A stretch of DNA of 5,456 bases from DATHWB01 sp040902855 (GTDB lineage Bacteria; Actinomycetota; Acidimicrobiia; Spongiisociales; ZC4RG35). The notes under the pieces were generated by a model that saw nothing but the letters and a program-made list of their open reading frames with translations, did no database searches and was not told the DNA's origin. Position numbers and translations under genes: made by a program. Positions within the stretch are counted from its first letter, which is position 1; the number at the start of each line of letters is the position of its first letter. Of the stretch, positions 1 through 5,456 are shown one piece after another. The DNA lies in the NCBI GenBank assembly GCA_040902855.1, contig JBBDWN010000056.1, forward strand, positions 1-5,456, given 5' to 3'.

Positions 1-16
1 GAACTCGTGCGCGAAA

Positions 17-33
17 ACCACCGTATAGGTGGT
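17..33 (-). terminator. Weak candidate terminator after the ATPase gene
   Basis: ACCACC (17-22) and GGTGGT (28-33) form a perfect 6-bp stem with a 5-nt loop, 25 nt downstream of the ATPase stop. On the minus strand the 3' arm runs into TTTT (the arm's last T plus three more) and then CGCG. The stem is short and the T run minimal, so this may be a weak intrinsic terminator or chance. The window ends too soon to show whether another gene follows. Confidence 0.3.
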
Positions 34-58
34 GCCGAACCCTGGGTACGCGTTCGAG

Positions 59-805
59 TTAGAGGATTTGGGAGAGGAAGAGTTTGGTGCGGTCGTGTTG
101 GGGGTCGGTGAAGAAGTGCTCGGGGGTGCCCTCTTCGACGATCTGGCCCTGGTCCATGAAGATCACCCTGTCTGCCACCTCCCGGGCGAAGCCCATCTCG
201 TGGGTGACGACCAGCATGGTCATGCCCGAACGCGCCAGTTCCTTCATGGCGTCGAGAACCTCTTTGATCATCTCCGGGTCCAACGCGGACGTCGGCTCGT
301 CGAACAGCATGATGCGCGGATCCATGGCCAGCGACCTCGCCAACGCCACCCGCTGCTGCTGGCCGCCCGAGAGCTGGCCAGGAAACTTGGTCGCCTGCTC
401 GGGAATGCCGACCCGCTCCAACAGACCCATCGCCTTCTCCTCGGCTTCCCGCTTGGGACGCTTCCGCACCCAGGTCTGGGCGAGCGTGATGTTCTGGAGA
501 ACCGTCAGATGGGGGAAGAGGTTGAAGGACTGGAACACCATCCCCACCTCGGACCGGATCTTCTCGATGTTCTTGACGTCAGAAGTCAACTCGATCCCGT
601 CCACGACGATCCGACCCTCCTGGTGGACTTCGAGCCGGTTGATGCAGCGGATCCAGGTCGACTTCCCGGACCCGGACGGGCCGATGATGACCACGACCTC
701 GCCCTCGGCGACCGTGGTGGTGATGTCACGCAAGGCCTGGAACTCACCGAACCACTTCTTGACGCCATCGCAGACGACGATGTCCTTCTTGCCGTTCTCT
801 TTCAT
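59..805 (-). CDS. aapP: Polar amino-acid ABC transporter ATP-binding protein (AapP-like)
   Basis: This 248-residue protein is a complete ABC ATPase of the polar amino-acid uptake type; it would sit on the cytoplasmic face as a dimer and hydrolyse ATP to drive import. Every expected motif is visible: Walker A GPSGSGKST at residues 42-50, Q-loop Gln92 in MVFQSFNLFPHLTV, signature LSGGQQQR at 145-152, Walker B IMLFDEP ending in Asp169-Glu170, D-loop SALD at 173-176 and switch His202. The phrase CINRLE after Walker A and the length are typical of the AapP/GlnQ/HisP group. The start is well supported: the minus strand reads TAGGAG, 7 nt, then ATG, and the Shine-Dalgarno sequence overlaps the TAG stop of the preceding permease gene. 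It is the last gene of the operon, 10 nt after that stop. No key residue is missing. Family assignment is very secure; the exact substrate comes from context, not from this subunit. Confidence 0.97.
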   Translation of the reverse strand: MKENGKKDIVVCDGVKKWFGEFQALRDITTTVAEGEVVVIIGPSGSGKSTWIRCINRLEVHQEGRIVVDGIELTSDVKNIEKIRSEVGMVFQSFNLFPHLTVLQNITLAQTWVRKRPKREAEEKAMGLLERVGIPEQATKFPGQLSGGQQQRVALARSLAMDPRIMLFDEPTSALDPEMIKEVLDAMKELARSGMTMLVVTHEMGFAREVADRVIFMDQGQIVEEGTPEHFFTDPQHDRTKLFLSQIL

Positions 806-815
806 CGCGACGCTC

Positions 816-2558
816 CTATCGGGTTCCGACGCCGAGCCTGCGTTCCAGACGCTGACTGGCCCGGCTGAAGTTGTAGGTGAAGATCCAGTAGACGGCGGCG
901 GCGAACAGCAGGTTCTCGATGATCGAGCCGAGTGAATTCGTCTGGTTGGGGACGATGTCCCTCGCCACCCGGAAGAACTCGGCGAGACCGACGATCGCTA
1001 CCAGCGACGTGTCCTTGAACAGGGCGATCACCTGTCCGACGATGGCAGGGATGACGGCGCGCAGGGCTTGGGGAAGCGTGATGAGCATCGTCATCTGCGC
1101 AGTGGTCATGCCCAGCGCCTTGGCTGCCTCGTACTGGCCCTTCGGGATCGACTGGAGGCCGCCGCGCACGTTTTCGGCCAGATACGCGGCGGAGAACGCC
1201 GTGATCCCACCAAGTACGAGGATGTTCGGATCGAACTCCAATTCGGCGGGGAGGAAGTTGAGAATCCCGAACCGGGCGATGAACAGCACGGTGATCAGCG
1301 GCACTCCGCGTACGACCTCGATGTAGCCGGTCGAAAGCAGCCGGAAGATCGGCATCGTCGACGTCCGCCCGAGAGCGAGAAGCACGCCGAGCGGGAAGGA
1401 CAGCAGCAAGCCTCCCACCGCCAGCATCATCGTCAGGTTGAGTCCGCCGTAGTACTCGTTGCGAGTCTCGAGTCCCGTGCCGGCGTCTCCGACCACGAAG
1501 ATGTACGAGAAGAACGCAGCCCCCGCCAGCCAGGTCAAAACCATGTTGCGACGACCGAGCGCCGAAGAACCGAACGTCGGGGTGGCCAGGGAGAGCACCG
1601 CGAGCAGGAGGAGCAAGGCACGCGCCACCATGGGTGCGTCGATGGTCCACACCAAGATGGCGGCGATGACGATGAGGGCGTTGATGACCCCGGCCCGCTC
1701 CCGATCGCTGCGGGAGACGACAGTGATGAGAACAACACCCGCGACGACGATTCCGGCGATCCACGGGAGCCAAGATCCGATCACCGTGTTCCAATCCACC
1801 TCGGGGTTGCGCTGGATGTGGAGATAGATCACGGGGAGGCTCACCAGCCACACGGCAGTGACGATCGCCCTGAGCGGGCCAGGTGCCACCCGGGCCGCGA
1901 GCACACGCCCAACCAGGTGACCGATCACTGCGACCCCGACGCCGACCGTCCACGGGATCTGGGTCGTCGAGTCGAGGGGGAGGAGCCAGAGGACTGCCAG
2001 GAACAGAACCGCCCCACCAGCGATCAGGGCCAGGGTGGGGATCCGATCGGCCAGTGCCGCTCTGTCGGACAGTCGCATGCCGAGGAACGACAGGCCGATC
2101 AGAACCAGACCGACCACACCGACGATGAAGCGCGATTCGAACGTGTCAGGGGCCAAGACGCCGACGAAGACGAGCACGGTTCCGATCGAGCGAACAGTGG
2201 CCGCCAGCGACGCCAGTGACATCATGCCGCTCGGCTTCCACACGGCCATCGACACACCGGCCAGGAACAGGATGATGTCGAGAGAGACCCAGATCCGGGT
2301 GATGTTGGATCGGGGATAACCCTCGATGGCGTAGTTGGTGGCGTTGCGGGGGATGACTTCCCACAGTCGCTCGTCGGCGAACAGGAACGCGAGCAGTCCG
2401 CGCAGCATGAAGAACAGGGCGACTCCGAGAACGACGGAAACGATGCTGCTGGTGACCGAACCGAACAGGTTCTTGCGGAGCCAGACCACCGCACCTGGCT
2501 GACTTGCCTCGGGCGGAGGCTCAGGTGGAAGCAGGTCGGCCGAAACGCGCGTACTCAT
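816..2558 (-). CDS. aapM: Amino-acid ABC transporter permease, AapM-like, with long multi-helix N-terminal extension
   Basis: This is a 580-residue integral membrane protein whose C-terminal part, about residues 374-575, is a MetI-like (BPD_transp_1) permease core. The EAA loop, which docks on the ATPase, is visible as VRGGLQSIPKGQYEAAKALG around 464-483, followed by LPQALRAVIP. Other AapM-like phrases are ALGRTSTMP, IEVVRGVPLITVLF, LFKDTSLVAIVGL and the ending SRASQRLERRL. The N-terminal WLRKNLFGS (residues 26-34) and first hydrophobic segment (36-61) also resemble AapM. Between about 108 and 356 lie roughly eight to nine further hydrophobic segments, making the protein about 200 residues longer than the approximately 380-residue rhizobial AapM I recall. 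The start ATG overlaps the TGA of the upstream permease gene (ATGA) and is preceded by GGTGG, so translational coupling is likely. The frame stays open upstream to 2942, but that part lies inside the preceding gene and is not membrane-like. The role of the extra helices is unknown. Confidence 0.94.
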   Translation of the reverse strand: MSTRVSADLLPPEPPPEASQPGAVVWLRKNLFGSVTSSIVSVVLGVALFFMLRGLLAFLFADERLWEVIPRNATNYAIEGYPRSNITRIWVSLDIILFLAGVSMAVWKPSGMMSLASLAATVRSIGTVLVFVGVLAPDTFESRFIVGVVGLVLIGLSFLGMRLSDRAALADRIPTLALIAGGAVLFLAVLWLLPLDSTTQIPWTVGVGVAVIGHLVGRVLAARVAPGPLRAIVTAVWLVSLPVIYLHIQRNPEVDWNTVIGSWLPWIAGIVVAGVVLITVVSRSDRERAGVINALIVIAAILVWTIDAPMVARALLLLLAVLSLATPTFGSSALGRRNMVLTWLAGAAFFSYIFVVGDAGTGLETRNEYYGGLNLTMMLAVGGLLLSFPLGVLLALGRTSTMPIFRLLSTGYIEVVRGVPLITVLFIARFGILNFLPAELEFDPNILVLGGITAFSAAYLAENVRGGLQSIPKGQYEAAKALGMTTAQMTMLITLPQALRAVIPAIVGQVIALFKDTSLVAIVGLAEFFRVARDIVPNQTNSLGSIIENLLFAAAVYWIFTYNFSRASQRLERRLGVGTR

Positions 2559-4078
2559 CGTTCCACCAACTGCAAGCGACGGTTGTAGCGATTGACGATT
2601 CCGGACAGGACGAGGCTCACGGAAAGATAGAACACGATCCAGATGAGGAAGGTCTGCATGGCCTGGCCGGTCTGGTTCGCCAGGGTCTGGCCGACTGCCA
2701 CGATCTCGGGGTAGGCGACGGCGATCCCGAGCGAGGTGTTCTTGGCGAGGTTCAGATACTGGTTCCCGATCGGGGGGAGGATGATCCGGAACGCTTGCGG
2801 AAGGATGATCATGCGGAGCAGTTGGCTGCGCCTGAGTCCGAGCGCCAACCCGGCCTCGGTCTGACCCTTGGCCACCGCCAGAACCCCGCCTCGCACCACT
2901 TCTGCGATGAAGGCTGCCGTATAGAGGGTGACACCGACCCACACCCCGAAGAACGCCGGAGTCATGGTCATCCCCGACGTCCCGATCTGGGCGAACCGCC
3001 CGGGTACGACGACGTCGGGCCGGGCGAAGCGCAACGGGTTCCCAGACCGGAGGAAATCGAACTTCTGATTGAGAAACCCGAGCACAAATTCGGTCAGGTC
3101 CACCAGCGCACCGGTCAGGGACGGCAGGAACAGAAACACGAAGCCTCCGAGAATGCCTAGCACGCCGGCCAGGCCGATCCTGAACCAGTCGTCATCGGTG
3201 AGCTTGGCCAGGCCGGCCGGAGAGCGGAGAGAGTCGAGGAAGCGACGAATCCAGCGTACGCCCAGGTAGACCGACAGAGCCGCCAGGACGAGCTGCCATC
3301 CGATCGTCGGAATCGCCGTGACGACCCATGCGAGAGCCTGCCACAGCCACCCAAGGGCGCCGGCGATGGGGTGGGCGAGCCAGCCGACCAGGGCGATGCC
3401 GACGAAGGCCAGGAGAGAGAATCGGGCCGGATGGGTATCGGTCCCGGTCAGTTCCAGTTTCTGGATCCGGGCCTTGAACACGATCCGGGCAGCGATTCCT
3501 GCGCCGACGAGGAACACTGCCCACTGCCAGAAAGTCTCAGTAGGGAAGAACCATGGGATGGAAATTCCCTTGTTGCTGATGACCAGCCACCGAGCACCTT
3601 CCTGTTCGACACCCACCTCGGGGAACGTGAGCGCCGCCACGAAGAACCAGAAGACGATCTGGACCAGCAGGGGGATGTTGCGAAGGATCTCGATGTAGAC
3701 GGTGGCCAGCCGGTTGAGGAGCCAGTTGGCGGACAGTCTGGAGACGCCGACCACGACGCCGAGGACGGTGGCTGCCAGGATCCCGGAGACCGTGATGCGC
3801 AGCATGTTGACCGCACCGGTCTGGAGCACCTGGAATCCGTTGGTGGGTCGGGTGAAGATGCCCTCGCCGATCTGGATGCCGGCGGGTCGGGAGAGGAAAC
3901 CCCAGCCGAAGTTGCGGCCCTGGGCTTCCAGGTTGCCTGCTGCCTGCAGGCCGAGGATGAGGATGAGACCGACAAGCCCGGCGAGCACAACCAGTTGTGC
4001 CGCCCACTTGAGAACGGTGGCGTTGCGCCACAGAGGCGGTTTGCGGTCTGGTTGAGCGATGCGGGTGTCGGTCGCCAT
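2555..4078 (-). CDS. aapQ: Amino-acid ABC transporter permease, AapQ-like, with internal hydrophobic insertion
   Basis: This 507-residue membrane protein would be the first half of the permease heterodimer. After a membrane segment at 24-44 comes the AapQ-like stretch FGWGFLSRPAGIQI (57-70), then the core: a helix at 88-112, GVSRLSANWLLNRLATVYIE (111-130), RNIPLLVQIVFWFF (133-146), YTAAFIAEVVRGG (386-398), the EAA loop AVAKGQTEAGLALGL (401-415), LPQAFRIILPP (426-436), YLNLAKNTSL (441-450) and the C-terminal NRYNRRLQLVER. These identify AapQ/BztB with confidence. Rhizobial AapQ is about 400 residues as I recall; the surplus is mainly at about 205-345, where extra hydrophobic segments occur near 221-238, 243-272 and 302-320. 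The ATG at 4078 is the only conventional start before an in-frame stop (ATT, CTG or GTT would be alternatives). No good Shine-Dalgarno sequence lies just upstream; a hairpin ends 12 nt before the start. The gene overlaps the next permease gene by 4 nt. Confidence 0.94.
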   Translation of the reverse strand: MATDTRIAQPDRKPPLWRNATVLKWAAQLVVLAGLVGLILILGLQAAGNLEAQGRNFGWGFLSRPAGIQIGEGIFTRPTNGFQVLQTGAVNMLRITVSGILAATVLGVVVGVSRLSANWLLNRLATVYIEILRNIPLLVQIVFWFFVAALTFPEVGVEQEGARWLVISNKGISIPWFFPTETFWQWAVFLVGAGIAARIVFKARIQKLELTGTDTHPARFSLLAFVGIALVGWLAHPIAGALGWLWQALAWVVTAIPTIGWQLVLAALSVYLGVRWIRRFLDSLRSPAGLAKLTDDDWFRIGLAGVLGILGGFVFLFLPSLTGALVDLTEFVLGFLNQKFDFLRSGNPLRFARPDVVVPGRFAQIGTSGMTMTPAFFGVWVGVTLYTAAFIAEVVRGGVLAVAKGQTEAGLALGLRRSQLLRMIILPQAFRIILPPIGNQYLNLAKNTSLGIAVAYPEIVAVGQTLANQTGQAMQTFLIWIVFYLSVSLVLSGIVNRYNRRLQLVER

Positions 4079-4090
4079 CGAAATTTGGGT

Positions 4091-4127
4091 GGTTCTGGGG
4101 CCACCTCGACGAGGCAGCCCCAGAACC
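4091..4127 (-). promoter_or_regulatory. Intercistronic hairpin between binding-protein and permease genes
   Basis: GGTTCTGGGGC at 4091-4101 is the exact inverted complement of GCCCCAGAACC at 4117-4127, giving an 11-bp perfect stem. Inside it, after a 2x2 mismatch, CCTC (4104-4107) pairs with GAGG (4111-4114) around a 3-nt loop. It sits 18 nt after the aapJ-like stop and ends 12 nt before the aapQ-like ATG. In the transcript it is followed by ACCCAAATTTCG, with no U tract, so it does not look like a full intrinsic terminator. Hairpins at this place in binding-protein operons (for example after malE or hisJ) are known to protect the upstream mRNA or reduce downstream expression; that role here is inferred. 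Confidence 0.75.
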
Positions 4128-4145
4128 GTTCAGTTCATCGGCCGA

Positions 4146-5270
4146 TCAACGCGCCGGAGGCGGGTACTGGAGTCCGCCGTCTGCGAACAGGGCGTTGAGA
4201 CCTCGTTCGAGTCCGAGCGGACGAAGGTTACGGTCGAAAACCTCGGCGTAGTTGCCGACCTGGCTGATCACCTGATAGAAGGCGTCGGCCGGTAGACCCA
4301 TCACCGTCTGGAGTTCCCCCTCGCCGCCGAGGAGACGAGCCACTTCGCCGTTGGGCGGGTTGGCGAGCATGTCATCGACATTCGACGACGTCACGCCGTA
4401 CTCCTCGGCGATCTGCATCGCGTAGATCGTCCAGGTGACAACGTCACCGAAACGCGAGTTGTTCTGCGCCCAGGAGGGGCCGAGCGGCTCCTTGGAGATC
4501 GGCACTGACGGGAAGATCACCCAGTCGCCGCCGTCGGGATCGGTCGCCTTGCGGGACACGAGACCCGAACCGTCGGTGGTGACCACGTCACAGGCGCCGG
4601 ACTTGAAGTTCTCCATCACGATGTTGAAGTCCTCGAAGGTGTTCAACGTGATAGTGATCCCCAGCGCCGCTGCCGCCTCGGAGATGTTCAGCTCGGTCGT
4701 GGTGCCTGCGTTCGTGCACATGACCGATCCGTCGATCTCGGACAGGGCGGAACCGGACGAGAAACCGTCCGAAGCGCGACCCATGACCTGCTGGCCGTCG
4801 TAGTAGGTGGTGGGACCGAAGTCGAGACCCAGTTCGGTGTCACGGCTCTGGGTCCAGGTGGTGTTGCGGGACAGGATGTCGATCAAGCCCGAGTTCACGG
4901 CCTCGAAGCGGGCTGCGGCAGTGAGCGCCTCGTAGCGCACGGCGTCGGCGTCGCCGAACATCGCTGCGGCGAGTGCCCGGCACAGATCCACGTCGAATCC
5001 GACGAAGTTGCCGGCCTCGTCCTTGGAACCGAACCCGGGAAGGGTCTCGTTCGTTCCGCAGTTCAATTCGCCCCTTGCGAGCACGGTGTCGAGTAGATCG
5101 CCGCCGGTCTGGGCACCGCTGTCGCCGTCGCCGTCGCCGTCGCTCGGTGCTGCGGTGGTCTCGGTAGAGCCGTCGGGTGCGGCGGTAGTGGTTGTCTCCT
5201 CGGCTTCGGTCCCGCACGCTGCGAGAACCATCGCCAAGATCGACAACACGATCATGAAGCGTCTCTTCAT
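4146..5270 (-). CDS. aapJ: Amino-acid-binding lipoprotein of ABC importer (AapJ-like)
   Basis: This 374-residue protein is the extracellular solute-binding subunit, family 3 (SBP_bac_3), that captures amino acids for the AapQM permease. A lipoprotein signal peptide is clear: MKRRF, a hydrophobic stretch, and lipobox LAAC with the acylated Cys at residue 19. A low-complexity tether (about 21-57, Thr/Ala/Pro then Asp-Gly repeats) follows. The folded part carries AapJ/BztA hallmarks: ARGELNCG (65-72), GFDVDLCRA (91-99), SRNTTWT (134-140), GTTTELN (189-195), TTDGSGL (231-237), ISKEPLGP (258-265) and GNYAEVFDRN (339-348). Cysteines 71, 97, 185 and 227 sit where AapJ proteins also tend to have them, so disulfides are possible. 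The start was placed at 5270, not the upstream in-frame ATG at 5327, because GGAGG lies 7 nt before it and the signal peptide begins there. It is the first gene of the operon. Rhizobial AapJ is periplasmic, so lipid anchoring fits a monoderm host. Exact substrate range is not readable. Confidence 0.95.
   Translation of the reverse strand: MKRRFMIVLSILAMVLAACGTEAEETTTTAAPDGSTETTAAPSDGDGDGDSGAQTGGDLLDTVLARGELNCGTNETLPGFGSKDEAGNFVGFDVDLCRALAAAMFGDADAVRYEALTAAARFEAVNSGLIDILSRNTTWTQSRDTELGLDFGPTTYYDGQQVMGRASDGFSSGSALSEIDGSVMCTNAGTTTELNISEAAAALGITITLNTFEDFNIVMENFKSGACDVVTTDGSGLVSRKATDPDGGDWVIFPSVPISKEPLGPSWAQNNSRFGDVVTWTIYAMQIAEEYGVTSSNVDDMLANPPNGEVARLLGGEGELQTVMGLPADAFYQVISQVGNYAEVFDRNLRPLGLERGLNALFADGGLQYPPPAR
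5121..5142. repeat. Short hexanucleotide tandem repeat (GTCGCC) in the lipoprotein tether
   Basis: Plus-strand GTCGCC is repeated three times plus a partial fourth copy (GTCG). On the coding strand it reads as Asp-Gly dipeptides (DGDGDGD, residues about 44-50 of the binding protein) within the flexible linker after the lipid-anchored cysteine. Being a multiple of three, copy-number change would alter tether length without breaking the frame. Confidence 0.8.
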
Positions 5271-5277
5271 GGTGTTT

Positions 5278-5282
5278 CCTCC
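5278..5282 (-). promoter_or_regulatory. Shine-Dalgarno site GGAGG that fixes the aapJ-like start
   Basis: The minus strand reads GGAGG, then 7 nt (AAACACC), then ATG at 5270. This near-ideal site, directly before a textbook lipoprotein signal peptide, decides against the longer in-frame start at 5327, whose extra 19 residues would cover the leader inverted repeat. Confidence 0.88.
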
Positions 5283-5316
5283 AATGTCATGGGCGTTCCC
5301 TAAGGAACGCCATTGG
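5281..5316 (-). promoter_or_regulatory. Leader inverted repeat (operator or RNA hairpin) at the operon start
   Basis: GGCGTTCC (5292-5299) and GGAACGCC (5304-5311) form a perfect 8-bp inverted repeat with a 4-nt loop. An outer CCAAT (5281-5285) / ATTGG (5312-5316) pair adds 5 bp with a 6-nt one-sided bulge. The outer arm shares two bases with the GGAGG ribosome-binding site of the first gene. The element could be a dyad operator for a repressor or a leader RNA hairpin limiting ribosome access; the sequence alone does not decide between these. Confidence 0.6.
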
Positions 5317-5456
5317 ACCCTAGCCATGCCGAGCGGCGCGATGCGGGCGAAGTTGCAGGACCAACTGTCAGAACCCGAACCTGGCGGAGGACGTCCGTGG
5401 TTCCCGGGAGTCCGGCCACCGACGACCGAGGCTCACGTCTGAACGATCAGCCGGAG
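5317..5456. other. Upstream intergenic stretch; possible end of a neighbouring gene
   Basis: No gene can be supported here. A minus-strand TAGGGT at 5317-5322 would fit the loose TAnnnT of a -10 box, placing transcription start near the leader inverted repeat, but no matching -35 was found at the right distance. One minus-strand frame stops with TGA at 5433-5435, which could be the end of an upstream gene, but only seven codons are visible. Short palindromes (GGACGTCC at 5389-5396, TCCCGGGA at 5402-5409) are seen and may be chance in G+C-rich DNA. Confidence 0.35.

Noticed and set aside
29..935. Two overlapping plus-strand open frames of about 280 codons opposite the ATPase gene
   Set aside because: They are antisense shadows of an ATPase gene with every motif intact, and the residue patterns match no family I recognise.
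802..1953. 383-codon minus-strand open frame overlapping the AapM-like gene
   Set aside because: It is an out-of-frame, Arg/His/Pro-rich shadow of the permease core, whose own frame carries the EAA loop and other conserved motifs.
1068..2219. 383-codon open frame on the plus strand
   Set aside because: It is antisense to the AapM-like gene, with composition dominated by Asp, Glu, Arg, His and Gln and no recognisable domain. This is the typical complement of hydrophobic codons in G+C-rich DNA.
2559..2942. Upstream extension of the AapM-like reading frame to an ATG at 2942 (708 residues)
   Set aside because: It lies wholly within the AapQ-like coding region in another frame and reads as Arg/Pro/His-rich, non-membrane sequence. 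The ATGA overlap start at 2558, followed by the AapM-like N-terminus, is much better.
3371..4198. 275-codon plus-strand open frame opposite the AapQ-like gene
   Set aside because: It is antisense and acidic, low in hydrophobic residues, has no motif, and runs across the intercistronic hairpin into the binding-protein gene.
5271..5327. Longer start for the binding protein at 5327
   Set aside because: It would add 19 residues ahead of a complete signal peptide and would translate the leader inverted repeat and the ribosome-binding site. GGAGG at 7 nt supports the start at 5270.
5351..5366. 5-bp hairpin AGTTG/CAACT as terminator of an upstream gene
   Set aside because: The stem is short and no T tract follows on either strand, so it is likely chance.
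5364..5370. Minus-strand CTGACA as a -35 box for the operon
   Set aside because: It resembles TTGACA but lies 43 nt from the TAGGGT at 5317-5322, far beyond normal spacing, and no acceptable -10 was seen about 17 nt downstream of it.

Overview
The window is a G+C-rich stretch holding one compact operon, read entirely on the minus strand. It encodes a complete polar amino-acid ABC importer of the AapJQMP/BztABCD type (general L-amino acid uptake, PAAT family). The solute-binding protein is a lipoprotein with a Thr/Ala/Pro- and Asp/Gly-rich tether, which suggests a monoderm, high-G+C bacterium. An actinobacterial origin, possibly Acidimicrobiia-like, is an inference from style and composition only.

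Layout in transcription order (high to low coordinates):
- 5271-5456: leader or upstream region, with a strong inverted repeat next to a perfect Shine-Dalgarno sequence.
- 4146-5270: aapJ-like binding lipoprotein.
- 4079-4145: 67-nt intercistronic gap with an 11-bp hairpin.
- 2555-4078: aapQ-like permease.
- 816-2558: aapM-like permease, overlapping the previous gene by 4 nt (ATGA).
- 59-805: aapP-like ATPase, 10 nt after the permease.
- 1-58: short tail with a weak terminator-like hairpin.

Working model: the lipoprotein captures amino acids outside the membrane and delivers them to the AapQ/AapM heterodimer, and two copies of AapP power import. The only sizeable gap inside the operon is between the binding protein and the permeases, and it holds the hairpin. 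This fits the common arrangement in which binding protein is made in excess over the membrane complex.

The system itself is conventional. The unusual points are the lengths of both permeases, which carry extra hydrophobic segments ahead of or inside the conserved permease core, and the two RNA/DNA hairpins that flank the binding-protein gene. I found no tRNA, rRNA, CRISPR array, insertion sequence or defence gene. Long open frames on the plus strand are shadows of the minus-strand genes.
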